Assembly: GCA_036346395.1 (NCBI GenBank)
Contig: CM070594.1
Span: 15,967,385-16,031,384, forward strand
Reading direction: 5' to 3'
Length of the DNA stretch: 64,000 nucleotides
DNA from: Hsuehochloa calcarea
Taxonomy: Eukaryota; Streptophyta; Magnoliopsida; Poales; Poaceae
Under the pieces are notes generated by a model. The model ran no database searches. It worked only from the letters and a program-made list of their open reading frames with translations, and was not told the origin of the DNA. Of this stretch, positions 33,609 to 45,032 are shown one piece after another. The translations under genes and the position numbers were made by a program. How positions within the stretch are numbered: position 1 is the first letter of the stretch; every line of letters starts with the position of its first letter.

Positions 33609-35527
33609 ATGAGGAGGCAATCAGTAGGAGGAGCAGGGCGGTGGCGAGCAGGGGGAGGGGGAGGGGGAGGGGCAGAGGCAGTCGCGTGGTGGTGGTTGGT
33701 GGTCCTCGGGCATTTAGTGAGCTGCGGCAGGGCCGGGCTCCTGGAGAGCAACCCGGGCTTGGCCTATAACTTCTACCAGAAGAGCTGCCCCAACGTGGAC
33801 TCCATCGTCAGGAGCGTCACCTGGCAGATGGTCGCCGCCAACCCCGCCCTCCCCGCCAGGCTCCTCCGGCTCCACTTCCACGACTGCTTCGTCCAGGTCC
33901 GTGCTGCTCTGCTACCTACGCCTACTAGCTCATCTCTACCTCCATCACTTCACTTGCCTTTATTCTTCAGTTGGTAGAATACTGGCTAGGAGAGAATGGG
34001 CTTCAGGTTCGTCTTTGCGTTCACGTTGCCGGCACGGCGTCCAGCCGGACGACAAGAGATGGATGTAGCCATGGTTTATTATTTCTGCAAGAAATCAATA
34101 ACTGCGAGTTCCGCTTCTAGCTAGCTGCACCTGCACTGCATCGATCCTACATTTATCCTACGCGTCGATTGGGAATACTTTCCTATCGGATGCCCGTATC
34201 AAGAAGCCTTGCTATCCAGTCAGAATGCATGCAAGAGCTATCCGGTCTAATTAAACTTGCATACAGAGGAATGAGGATGCATGTCATACATACATACTGA
34301 TCATTAATTCCTGCCCAACTGAAGCAGATTTTGCCGCGGGGGATGATGATAGGTAGCAGTGTTAACAGTGGCACCAACCCAAGGAGATGCAGATAGTATT
34401 CGACTCTCCCCTACCGCTTTTTCTTCTGTACCTTCATCTACGCGTAAGCATTACGACACCTTTCCTTCCCCCCGGTAGCGGCAGTACGTAGCGACACACC
34501 GAAGCAAAACACAAACGCGAAAAATACTGGACTAGTACACGTGGGGAGCAAAGCGAATCTTGTCATTTTTCTCTGTGCGGCCAATGCGTGGCCGCTCACA
34601 TGCGCGCCCGAGCCCATCCGCGATGCCGCGCGACAGCTATCAAAGCTGCCGCGCCGGTACGGCCGCACCTTTGGCCTTTTGCGCCCGCGAAATTTCAAAC
34701 CCAACAAACGCTAGCTCGTCGTCGTTGCTCGGCACGCACGCGACTGAGACTGACTGACCGGTCCGGAGTTGCAGGGGTGCGACGCGTCGATACTGCTGGA
34801 CAACGCGCAGAGCGAGAAGACGGCGGGGCCGAACCTCTCTGTGCGGGGCTACGAGGTCATCGACGCCATCAAGACGCAGCTCGAGAAGGCGTGCCCGGGC
34901 GTCGTCTCCTGCGCCGACATCGTCGCGCTCGCCGCCCGCGACGCCGTCTCCTACCAGTTCAAGGCCTCGCTCTGGCAGGTGGAGACCGGCCGGCGTGACG
35001 GCACCGTGTCGCTGGCCAGCAACACCGGCGCGCTGCCCTCGCCCTTCGCCGGCTTCAACGGCCTGCTGCAGAGCTTCGCCGCCAAGGGGCTCAACCTCAC
35101 CGACCTCGTCGCGCTCTCGGGCGCGCACACCATCGGCAAGGCCAGCTGCTCCAGCGTCACGCCCAGGCTGTACCAGGGCAACGCTACCAACGTCGACCCG
35201 CTTCTGGACTCAGCGTACGCCAAGATGCTCATGTCCTCGTGCCCGAACCCGTCGGCGTCGTCGTCGACCGTGGACCTCGACGGCGGCACGCCGCTCAAGT
35301 TCGACGGCAACTATTACACCAACCTGCAGAAGAAGCAGGGCGTGCTCGCCTCCGACGCCGCGCTAACGCAGAACGCCGCGGCGGCGCAGATGGTGGCCGA
35401 CCTCACCAACCCGATCAAGTTCTACGCCGCTTTCTCCATGTCCATGAAGAAGATGGGCCGCGTCGACGTGCTCGCCGGCACCAAGGGGCAGATCAGGAAG
35501 CAGTGCCGCGCCGTCAACACCTCCTGA
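33609..35527 (+). CDS. Class III secretory peroxidase, two exons
   Basis: Exon 1 is 33609-33896 (96 codons), the GT-AG intron is 33897-34774 (878 bp), and exon 2 is 34775-35527, both phase 0, giving 346 residues. Residues about 26-42 form a hydrophobic signal segment after an unusual Gly-rich N-terminus. Distal-site residues Arg87, Phe90 and His91 lie in LLRLHFHDCFVQGCDASILL, with Asp92 and Asp99 as calcium ligands. The proximal haem ligand His214 lies in LSGAHTIG, and paired Cys residues match the family's four disulfides. The enzyme uses H2O2 to oxidise phenolics in the wall or apoplast, for example in lignification, suberisation or defence. The intron position after HDCFVQ is a conserved one for the family, and other introns are absent. 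All catalytic residues are present, so it is probably functional. The exact family member cannot be named. Confidence 0.96.
33897..34774 (+). other. Peroxidase intron
   Basis: Bounded by CCAG|GTCCGT and GTTGCAG|GGGTGC. Splicing restores FVQ-GCDAS, the uninterrupted peroxidase motif. No repeats or nested elements recognised inside. Confidence 0.92.
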
Positions 35528-36053
35528 TCACCCGAGAAGCACAACAGATTTTCTTGCATTTCTTGTACTTTTTTTTTCTTCTCGTTTCATCGGCGCGGAT
35601 CTAATATATTGTGCGCCGTCATGAAGGTCCTCAGATCTATATTGCTTTGTCAAGTATTCGATCCGATCCATCGTTCAAGGTGTAAGATTTGTTCATCTTG
35701 GCGTGCATCGCATTGCCGTTCTAATCAAAGAATGCAGTTGGTTAATTCCTCTGCTTCAAAGCAAAATGCCGGATACATGTACGTAGTTCCCACTGTTCTT
35801 TCTTTAATTCGGTGAAGCCAATGGTGAACCGAGCATAAGAACAACTTCTTTTTCTGAATCAAGATTAAATTATCTGTGGCCACTAGCGATCTTCGATCGA
35901 GATGTATGTCTTGGTGCGCCACTAGCACTAATCCCAATAATTACCGTCCAATTCTGATCCCACCACGAGCTGCTTCTGAATTCTGAATCCCACTTTTGGC
36001 ACGATCAACGAGTAAACACACAGGATAATCAATCATCTTGTGTCGCTGTCGCG
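35528..36053 (+). other. Peroxidase 3' UTR and flank
   Basis: T-rich sequence follows the stop, and AATATATT near 35602 could serve polyadenylation. No gene recognised up to the MULE TSD at 36054. Confidence 0.4.
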
Positions 36054-36631
36054 CTATACGTAGATTTTTTAAAAATATTTGGTCCCATGCTACTATATTA
36101 ATTGAAAAAATATCTCTTTTGGTATTAAAATGACAAAACTAACCCTCTGTCGAGCGCGAAAGAACGGGTGGCCGACGCGTGACACTTCTTGCATTGGGGC
36201 ACAAAAAAGTTATGCACAGCGCAAAATGGTGAGCGGGCACAAGACCAAGGTGCGGCGCGGAAGGTGGTGGGCCCAGCAGCGTTCCACGCCATCGGAGCGC
36301 GGCAGGGAGCCCGACAGCTTCCGATCTCCCGAAGTGCGGCATGGCACAATAGGATTCACTGTGCAACATTGATTCCATGCATTGATTCGGATTGATCGAT
36401 GTGATCAATGCAACGCATTGATTCGGACCGAGTGTGCATGCACATCATTCACTATACAACGCATTGGTTGATTTGAATTTTTCTGCCCCTTCCACGCTCC
36501 GGTGGCATGGAATGCCACTGGCCACCTGCCGCGCTCCGGTGGGGCGGAAGTTGCCTAGGCTCGCCATCTTTTGCGCCGCGCCGCTGGTTCCCGTGCCCGT
36601 CGGGCTTCCACGTTGTGCTCTGCCGTTCTGC

Positions 36632-38069
36632 CAGGGGCGGACCCACAGGGTATGCCGGGTGGGCCACGGCATACCCTGGGTCCAGCAGTCATACCCTGGG
36701 TGTGTGTTGTATAAGTCAGTCGTCGCGCGGCTGCATTCACTTGTCTTGCTCCCGTCGCCGTTTTCCTCGCTGTTTGCTTCCGCCTGGCGCTCTCTCACCT
36801 CGATCGCTCGTGTTCCCGCCCGGCTGCCAGGAGTACTTAATAGTTTACGCTGCCACTGCACTCCTCTGAAATTGTTCAGATCCCGGCCTCCCAGCCCTAG
36901 CTAGCTAGCCTCCTCGCGCTGCTGGCCTGCACGTACTGATCTGTGCCGGCCGGCCTGTTAATCCAAATTATGTATATGTCACAGATACTGTAATTCGTGA
37001 GCTAGCTAATTGGAATGGAAAATGTTTAAATGTGAAACTATTATGATACATATGGCCATATGGGAGCATGAAAGACCTTAGCGTGGTGGTAAGTGCATGT
37101 GAAAACCTCCCTATAATCAAAAAAAGAAAAAGAAAGGCCATGCTGGCCGATCGGTAGCAGTGAGTAGGGGTGGAAAAAAAAACCTCAAAGCTCACAAGCC
37201 GACTCGGCTCGTTAAGAGATTAGCTCCACTATGCTCGAACTCGTGTTATAAACGATCATTTATGTTCGTTTGTTTAATAGGCCGGGTTCGAGCCAGTTCA
37301 CGAGTTGCCCGTTAGGCTCAATTTCCACCCCTGTTTCCAACCCAGCAAACAATTCGGCCCACAAGCACAGCCAAGCCAACATGGAGAGGCGGTCTACATC
37401 GCTGCTCCCGCGTCACCACCTTCCCGGCTATGATGCTCCTTATGTAGCTACCGCCCGATGAGGATCGAGAGGAAGTCAAGCTCAGTCAGAACACTCCGTT
37501 TTGAGCGGTGAATAGTATTTATTATTTAGCTTCTGTTTTCGTTCGTATCTTCCATTTGCAGTATTTTAAAAAAGTTTTCAAGTTGCCTTCTAGCTTGGGC
37601 TTGTGTTTCAAATCTTCTTGCGCTTGCAAGTTTTCAAATTCGAGTTCCTTGCCTTCTTTTCGGTTTTGGAGCTTCTGTCAGTTGGGCCATTTCCTGCTCT
37701 CCTCTGGGATCAGCCCATCTTCTCCTGGCCAGCATTCATTGGTTATAGTGAAAACTTGCATTCATTGAGCGGGATATTTTCTTCCAAGTTGATGAAGATG
37801 ATATAATTGAGACATTCATGTCATTCAGAAAGCGACGGATAAACAAGTAATATTGTAAGTCTTTTCTATGGCTATATTTCGAATTATTTGTATTTCATTT
37901 GAACAATTTATATCAAGATTTGTCGTCGTTTCTAGCTTAATTTTTGAATTTAAGGCTTATCATGTTCTTTAATGTATTTGGTTTTATCGAATTAGAATAT
38001 GGTTTTACCGAATGGTATAAGAAATTTTTTTTTGGCATACCCTGTGGTAAAATCCTAGGTCCGCCACTG
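36632..38069. mobile_element. hAT-type element (1438 bp) with perfect TSD
   Basis: The left end reads CAGGGGCGGACCCACAGGG and the right end, reversed, CAGTGGCGGACCTAGGATT, the familiar plant hAT terminal style. A perfect 8-bp TSD, CGTTCTGC, lies at 36624-36631 and 38070-38077. Subterminal GGCATACCCTG(T/G)G repeats occur at both ends. A short forward frame ending DEDDIIETFMSFRKRRINK-stop (to 37850) may be a remnant of a transposase last exon; that is weak. Otherwise noncoding. Confidence 0.88.
37165..37333. mobile_element. MITE-like insert within the hAT element
   Basis: Inverted ends TAGGGGTGGAAA and (reversed) CAGGGGTGGAAAT, with an interior of CTCG/GAGC-rich half-palindromes. Ends are hAT-like. 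No TSD was recognised, so independent insertion is probable but unproven. Confidence 0.5.
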
Positions 38070-38225
38070 CGTTCTGCGGCTTCCCAATGCGGGAAGTGCC
38101 ACGCTTCACTCTCCGGTTCTTTTGCGCTCGTCAGATGGTCAGTTTTGCTATTTTTCTACCGATAAGGCTATTTTTGGAATTACAGTACCGGACCAGTTTT
38201 TTTATTAAAAAAAATCATATACGTA

Positions 38226-38904
38226 AACCGGTGCTCTCCATTCTCCCGCCATGAGTTGCACTTGAATGCAACTTAATCTGGGACTGTAAACAAGGAAGAA
38301 CATCACATTCCATTTTGAGTGATCTGCCAATCTTGTACGTCCAGACTCGGCTAAATTTGACCAGGGCATCATTCCAACATGTAGTAGCTACTGTATATAT
38401 CGAGGTCCAAAAGTTTCAGCTTTAAAGCGCAGCATTGCGGCACTCATGAACAAAATCATTTTGACAGGTTCGATGAGCGCTCATTGGCAAGTTATTTGGC
38501 AGTAGAATTCAGAGAACTTTTTACTCGTTGATCTTGCCAAAGTGGGATTTTTGCATACGCTGTCACGAGCTTTTTGCACGAAAACATCTGCACGCCCTTT
38601 GAAATTTCAAGTGCGATGGAGGAATGTTTCGAAGGAAGAAAAAAGGAAAGGAAAAGGAAAGGGAAAGAAAAAGGTCTCGGCGGCGCACCAGGTTCATGAG
38701 TGAGATACTAGTAGCTAGCTGCTGCGATATTCCATCTCGAAGAAAAGAAAAAGGTCATGGTACTCCTAGCACTCTCACCTTTCTTGTCTTTTGCACGAAG
38801 ATACATGCAACGCAGGAGAGATTCTTCCTGACACACTCATTTTCTTCGGTTACGAGTAATTTGCCGACAGCTCGAAATTATTTGGCTGCCAGATCCATGA
38901 GTTT
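38226..38904. other. Intergenic, no gene recognised
   Basis: No domain-bearing ORF. A GAAAAGGAAAG-type purine-rich tract lies at 38630-38680. Confidence 0.5.
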
Positions 38905-39207
38905 TTTTAAAAAATAATATATTTTTTTAAAAATTACAGAAACAAATAGTAAAAAAACTAAACTAAACTAAACTAAACTTCAATTGGCGATATGCTTTGT
39001 CATTAATTCAATTAGCGGTATAGACTTCTCCAGTAATATATGTCACCTTTATACAAGAACAATTAAGAGATTTAGTTCCTGTCGTCAATTGAACCGGTGA
39101 GAGCGGGCTGAATTGGCGAAAAGACTCAATTCAATTGACGATAGAGATGTAATTTTATAATTACTTATTTTTATAATTTTTTAGTGTATTCTTTTTTAAA
39201 AAACCCG
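38905..39207. mobile_element. Small MULE-like element
   Basis: AT-rich inverted ends: GTTTTTTTAAAAAATAATATA at the left, in two blocks, versus GGTTTTTTAAAAAAGAATAC reversed from the right. Its inner segment, CGTCAATTGAACCGG / GACAGGAACT, is shared with the TIR region of the MULE at 56.17 kb. A GATCCA word occurs at both flanks but no clean 9-bp TSD. Confidence 0.45.
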
Positions 39208-39920
39208 ATCCACAGCACAGTTTTGTACGCCAAATTCTTTTCAGGATTTTTTTGTGTGTGTGTACGCCTCTCCGCGTCGGATCAAACAAACAGCCTATCG
39301 ATCGAGCGAGCGAACATGTTGTTTGATGCTGATGGGCAGCAATCGCCCGTGACTAGAGAACATGAACCAGCCCTAGCTAATAGGCGGCTAGCAGGTGGCC
39401 AGTGCGCGCATCCCATGTTCCCTCGTTGGATTTCCTGCTCAAATCACTTCACGGCAGACAAGACAAGAGCGCTCCTGTCTTGGCCGTTCTTCCACCTGGG
39501 CCATTAAACTCACTTTCTGCTGGTAGTTACCGGTGGAGCTAGAAATAGATGACAGGACAGGGAGGTCGAGATTATACTATAGTATTATACGTAATAGTGG
39601 CCTGCGCGCGCAGGAAATGTACCAGTAAGACTCTATTATTGTTAATGCTAATGAGGTAAAGGTAAACACGCGGGATCGTTACGAAGTAACGAAGGTGGAG
39701 GTGCAGTATAGTATTATACTATTCATTAGTGATTATTGCAGAGTATAATATTAGTTTAGAAGGAATACGAGCAGCAGATTGTGCTACAAAGATAACTGAA
39801 AGTTTGAAGTCCGTATATTAATCTGATCAGATGTTAGGGAAACTATAAATGTGGCCAAATGTTACGAAGGCTATGTTGTTATTAGTACAAAATAGGCTAT
39901 TCTAAACGCTTCATTACATG
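39208..39920. other. Intergenic, no gene recognised
   Basis: No recognisable ORF. A TATAGTATTATAC repeat occurs at about 39575-39590 and 39706-39720. Confidence 0.5.
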
Positions 39921-40107
39921 GACCGTCTGTGATACGTAATTATCACAGACGATTTGTAAATAGAACCATCTATGGTAATTCACAGACGGTTCTTAAGAAT
40001 AACCGTCTGTGATAATCGCATACGTCACAGACGGTTGTTGTTAAAAACCGTATGTAAATTATCACAGACGGTTATAGTAGACACTTCACAAAATCGTCTG
40101 TGGTATA
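39921..40107. repeat. CACTA A 5' subterminal repeats
   Basis: At least eight copies of ATCACAGACGGTT-like words in both orientations, able to pair as hairpins (for example CCGTCTGTGAT with ATCACAGACG about 10 bp apart). Confidence 0.85.
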
Positions 40108-40147
40108 GTTACTCGGTCACTTATCAAATATGTCATAAATTACAACA

Positions 40148-41757
40148 ATGATATATGCACACGCACACACCCTGCTTGAACTACTGAAATTCAAGGCAAA
40201 CAATAGTTGGTCTGACAAGAGTTTCACTGCGTTACTATGTCTCCTAGCGGACATCCTTCTAGAGAAAAATGTGTTACCCAGAACCAACTATCAAGCCAAG
40301 AAGGTTCTTTGTCCATTGAGAATGAAAGTAGAAAGAATATATGCATGTTGAAAGAATATATGCATGCTCGAACGATTGTATCCTCTACCGTAAAAAGTAT
40401 GCAGACATGCATATATGTCCGGTGTGCAAAGCATCCCGATATAAGTGTAAGAATCACTCTGATGACGGCGAGGGCATCGAGGTGAAGCAAGGACCTCTTG
40501 CTAAGGTGTTATGGTATCGCCTATAATTCCCTGTTTGAAGCGTTTATTTACGGTCCGAAAGGATGCAATAATCCTGCGTTGGCACTCGGATGAGCGTAAG
40601 AAAGATGGAAATATAAGACACCCTGCTGATTCTGCCCAATGGAGAAATTTTGATAGGAGCTTCGAAGACTTTGGTGCGGATCGAGGAATATAAGGTTTGG
40701 ATTGAGTACAGATGGAATGAATCATTTCGGTAATATGAGCAGCCGACATAGCACCTAGCCTGTGAATCTATGTATATACAACCTTCTTCTTTGGCTGTGT
40801 ATGAAGCGGAAGTACATTTTGATGTCACTACTTATACAAAGGCCGAAGCAACCTGAGAACGATATTGATGTATACCTACCACCATTGCTTGTGAGACTAT
40901 GGAGCGAAGGGATACAGGTATGGGATGCGTACAAATGAGAGAACTTCAATTTACGTGTCATGTTGTTCTGCATCATCAATGATTTTTCTACCCTTGGTAA
41001 CCTATCGGGGTTCAGTAAAAAAGGAGCCAAAGCATGTCCGTACTACTTACATGATACCGAGAGTGTGTGACTGAACAACTCGCGTAAAACTGTGTATATA
41101 CGTTACCGCAGGTTTCTTCCCAGGTATCACCCATACCGCAAGATAAAGAAATAATTCGATAGAAATAAAGATGACGGTTCACCTCCAATGGCTTTTAAAG
41201 GGAAAGAGGTCCATGATATGGTTAAGGATATCGATATTGTGCTTAGAAAGGGTGTAAATTGAGGACCCGTCAGAATAACTTCTGGAAGAAGCGATCAATG
41301 TTTTGGGACTTAATTTATTGGGAGCACTTAGAAGTTCGCCACTGCATCGACGTCATGCCTATGGGGAAGAATGTATGTGATAGCTTGATTGGTCTCTTAC
41401 TGAACATTCGTGACAAAACAAAGGATGGTGTCAACTCACGACGTGACTTGGTTGATATGAACATAATGGCTGAGTTAGCACCGAAAGAGACCGATAAAGG
41501 ACGAACGAACATTTCCCCAGCTTGCTACACTCTGTCCAAGGCCGAGAGAAAGGAATGTGCCAAAGCTTACATGACGTGAAAGTTTTGTTTGGTTACTCTG
41601 CCAGCATGAAGAAACTTGTTTCTATGGAAGATTTAAAATTTATTGGTACTAAGTCCCATGATTGTTATGTGGTGATGACATAAATACTTCCTGTTGCAAT
41701 TAGAAGTATTTTGTCGAACAAGGTCCGAGTGGCAATCATGAGGTTGTGTTATTTCTT
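40148..41757 (+). pseudogene. CACTA tnp2-type transposase (TNPD-like), broken
   Basis: Forward frames read SNDCILYRKKYADMHICPVC, KASRYKCKN, GPLAKVLWY, RKKDGNIRHPADSAQWRNF and GLSTDGMNHFGNMSS, typical Transposase family tnp2 (PF02992). Further pieces to 41757 include DVMPMGKNVCDSLIGLLLNI and KDGVNSRRDLVDMNIMAELA. Multiple frameshifts occur. Compared with element B (60648 onward), the N-terminal Transpos_assoc part is absent, so the copy begins just after the subterminal repeats. The product would excise and insert the element. Confidence 0.85.
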
Positions 41758-41814
41758 TAACTCAATTGCTCAGAAGGTTATCGATCCCAAGAACTAGATG
41801 CTCTACAGGACGAG

Positions 41815-42354
41815 GTGGTGACGACTCTATATCATCTTGAAATGTATTTACCTCTGTCATTTTTTGATATCATGGTTTATCTCATTACTTACCTTGTGAA
41901 AGAGATAAAGATATGCGGCTCTGTGTCCCTACGCTATATGTACCAGTTCGAGAGGTACCTGGGAATTCTCAGGTCCTATGTATGGAATCGATCTCGGCCC
42001 GAGGGCAGCATCATCGAATGTTATGCAACTGAAGAGGTCAATGAGTTCTTCGTCGGCTACATGGGTCAGGTGGAACCGATAGGTGTGTCTCTATCTCGTC
42101 ACGAGGGGAGGCTGGAGGGTATCGGTACCATCGGAAGGAAACCAATCACTCCCGATTCTGACGTGTACGCTCAAAACCATTTCACGGTCTTGCAACACAT
42201 GACCCAAGTGTCCCTGCACATCAATGAGCACAAAGACATGCTACACCAATAAAATCCAGACCGGTCGAAAGTTTGGATCATGAGAGAGCACAACTATCGG
42301 TTCAACGAATGGTTAAAGGTGCGATTCACTGAGAGGCCGTCATCAAGTGATGAT
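41815..42354 (+). pseudogene. CACTA transposase DUF4218 segment
   Basis: A 145-residue frame (41815-42252) has FFDIMVYLITYLVKEIKICG, RYMYQFERYLGILRSYV and NRSRPEGSIIECYATEEV, the DUF4218 pattern that follows tnp2 in plant CACTA transposases. The frame breaks near 42252 and is cut by the BARE-like LTR at 42355. Confidence 0.82.
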
Positions 42355-43877
42355 TGTTGGAAATATGCCCTAGAGGCAATCACAGAGATGATTATATTTC
42401 CTTATGTTCATGATATTGGATAATATGTTATCATGCTCCCTGAATGAATCATCAGTTATAGATCAATGAGTATGTGACTTGTTGGTGAAACTCATTAACT
42501 TGTATGATATCATTCTAAATGTATCCCTGGTCGAATGTCACTGGTCGGAACAACCGTGACTCTACGACCAGCACATGTATTGATTGATGGCCATGTTTCA
42601 CCGATCATAGATATAGAGATATCGAATCAGTAATGTGAGCACATGTTAAAGAACATGGAGCTGGATAGATCTATCATTGAGACACTATTGAGATTGTTAT
42701 GAATCTATGTGTCATTAGTTGGTCTCAAGAAATGATAATGTATAATCCTTAGACCTAAGAACAACATGGTTCCCTACATGTGTAATAGCACTCTTAGGGG
42801 TTACCAAACGCTACTCCGTAACTGGGTAGTTATAAAGGTAGCTTTTGGGTATGCTATGAAACATACGGAGGGATGTGACTGGTCAAGATGGGATTTGCCC
42901 CTCCTTGCATAACAGGAGAGATGTCTCTGGGCCTCTCGTGGTGAACGGATAAAGAAAGTGCATGGACATGCCACTAGTGGTCGAAGTGTCAACCACATGA
43001 AGTTATCCGACACTCGATCGAGAAAGTATTGAATACCATGGATGACACCATATCTCACCGAGTTCAACCGACATCGTGAGGCAAAGGGAGAATGCATGAG
43101 TAGGTCACTTAGTTCGATCGCCACGGATCGGTCGATGGAGATACGATCCGGTCGAGATCGGTCGAACGTAATCACAGACTGGTCGTATAGAGATACGAAC
43201 TGATCGTAAGTGATGAGGACCTGATCATATTACGTTAAGGTTCGTCCGATATATTCTTTGTCTACTTGGGAATCGTTACGTGCTGCTAGGTGCCGCTGAC
43301 GACTAGTGGTCGAAAAAGAGTTTCCGAGTCACAACCAATCGTACAAGAACCTGTAGGGTCGCACACTTAAGGGGCTGGGGATTTGATTTGGATGGTGATC
43401 CAAATTCGTATAGGATATGAGTTCCTAATGGGCCTCGAGAAAGAGACCCATCATGGATGCCTATATAAAGAGAGGCGGTGGCATAGGGTGGAGCACGGTT
43501 TTGGAAGAACTCCCGAAACCCTAATAGCCACATCATCCTCAACCACGTTGCCAGTGCTAGCACACCAGCGCGCGGTGTTCCAACCCCGTATGTGTGGATA
43601 CCTCGGAGGTGCTGTTGCGAAGCATCAACACTAGGACGATCTGCAACTCGTGACGATCACCGGAGCAGGAGGAGCAGACGTGAAGCGAGTACGACTACTC
43701 GGAGGAGCAGTCGCGCGGCGAGTACGACAACGACCGCATCTATTCGCTACACCGACCCTACTTCCGCTGAGTCGGCGCGTCTAGCGGTAATCTCGTGATC
43801 TATTACTTGCGTAGGTTCCTTGGTTGCGCGGTAAATTTTTGTTTTGTGCTATCGTAGCGTCTACCCGTAAACCTTCA
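42355..43877 (+). mobile_element. BARE-like copia solo LTR (1523 bp)
   Basis: Starts TGTTGGAAATATGCCCTAGA, the known BARE/Angela-type start, and ends CCTTCA, with a perfect 5-bp TSD ATGAT (42350-42354 and 43878-43882). A TATATAAA box lies at 43462-43469. No internal region is present, so it is a solo LTR left by LTR-LTR recombination. The related sequence at 2259-6715 is the same family. Confidence 0.92.
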
Positions 43878-44051
43878 ATGATATCCTACCATGGTTAGTA
43901 AAAGGTCTAAAATTTACAATTATGATATGGCAATGATACGATATAAATGGGTACACATTTTATACGACAGTTCAGGATAGGAAGAGCACAGTCCAAAATA
44001 TCGGTGTCCGCAAAGATGCATTTCACGTGTAGTTCAATACCGCTGGGTTGA
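43878..44051 (+). pseudogene. CACTA DUF4216 segment, first part
   Basis: Reads MIRYKWVHILYD and IGRAQ-like sequence, collinear with 63229-63360 in element B. It is severed by the gypsy solo LTR at 44052 and resumes at 47914. Confidence 0.75.
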
Positions 44052-44594
44052 TGTGACAACCCGCATCATTTGCATATTTGTTAACATAAAACATTTCCAT
44101 TTCATTGCATCAAAAAGATTTTACATCATTTGTTTTACAAGCATTTGCAATGTTATTGGCAGCGAGTAATTAAAACCCTAGTTTCTTCTCTTCTTGCCTT
44201 CTGTAGTAGCAGTTTCCTCGTCGCCTTGTCTTTGAGCGCCTGTCCGTAGAGCCACCTCGCGACCCATTTTCCTCGCTCGTAAGGAAAATCAGCAATCAGT
44301 TAGTAATCGTAGTGAGAGCATTCTTGTGAGCAGTAGTGTATAGAAGTTAGAGTATAGAAGTGGCTGTCAGATTTCCCGAAGTGCAGTAGAGTATCCGGAG
44401 TACCCTGAGTAGTCGGTCCCTTGGCAATCAAGATTCCTAGACCAACCGGAGTTAGTCGGCCCCTTGATCGCCAAGATGTCCAGACCACCCAAGATCCTTC
44501 GACATCTGTCACTTCTGTGGGTCTCCTCATCCGGCATTATTAGAACCCAACACCCACTATTTGCATCTGCCAAAACCCCAAATATAAACCCTCA

Positions 44595-45032
44595 GTGCAT
44601 AACCCCGGTAACCACACCCTCAGTCAAGCGTCACCGGGTGCAGCAACCATTTCCCGAGCCCCTCTCGCAGAGCAAGCCACCGACCACGAAATATCAAGCA
44701 CAGAGACCAAGAAGACAAGGTCACGGCCCTCCGCCGAACCCAAACAGGCAAAGAAGAAGTTCATCCCTCTCAAAGCCAAGACAAATGCATCTCCCGAAGA
44801 TAGCACCAAGAAGATAGCCAAGAAGCAAAGACAACCGGCAAGTGCATCCCCAACAACCAAGCAAAGAAATGCATCCCCAAAGAAGAAGAAGTGCATCCCC
44901 CTTGCAAAGCCAGAGCACAGGAAGGTCCATCTCCCCTGCAAAGCCAGCAGCCCAAGTTCACCCCTCAAGCGAGCCAAGAAGCCACCAGATTCATCCCCAA
45001 AGAACACACAAGCAATACATCCCCCCCCCTGA
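44595..45032 (+). CDS. Basic low-complexity ORF inside the solo LTR
   Basis: 145-residue forward ORF rich in Lys, Ser and Pro, with clusters such as KKKKCIPLAKP and a recurring GCATCCCC DNA word. No recognised domain. It may reflect imperfect tandem repeats rather than selection for protein, and no promoter or splice evidence is visible. Real translation is doubtful. Confidence 0.2.
   Translation: MHNPGNHTLSQASPGAATISRAPLAEQATDHEISSTETKKTRSRPSAEPKQAKKKFIPLKAKTNASPEDSTKKIAKKQRQPASASPTTKQRNASPKKKKCIPLAKPEHRKVHLPCKASSPSSPLKRAKKPPDSSPKNTQAIHPPP

Larger units (their letters stand above)
36063..38216. mobile_element. Non-autonomous MULE with nested hAT
   Basis: Long diverged inverted repeats. The left arm (36063-36330) has GATTTTTTAAAAA, AAAATGACAAAACTAACC, GTCGAGCGC, CTTGCATTGGG and so on. 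The right arm (reverse of 38216 to about 36490, skipping the hAT at 36632-38069) has the same blocks in order. A 9-bp TSD with one mismatch flanks it: CTATACGTA (36054-36062) and ATATACGTA (38217-38225). The short central part has no ORF. Without the insert it is about 700 bp. Confidence 0.8.

Noticed and set aside
34640..35310. Reverse-strand ORFs over the peroxidase exon
   Set aside because: Shadow frames of a GC-rich exon; the forward frame carries all peroxidase catalytic motifs.
39921..40107. CRISPR-like array
   Set aside because: Repeats are short, alternate in orientation, have no unique spacers, and belong to a eukaryotic CACTA subterminal region.
42801..43175. 124-residue reverse ORF
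   Set aside because: Lies entirely within the BARE-like solo LTR, lacks a domain and is not conserved in the related LTR at 2.3-3.1 kb.
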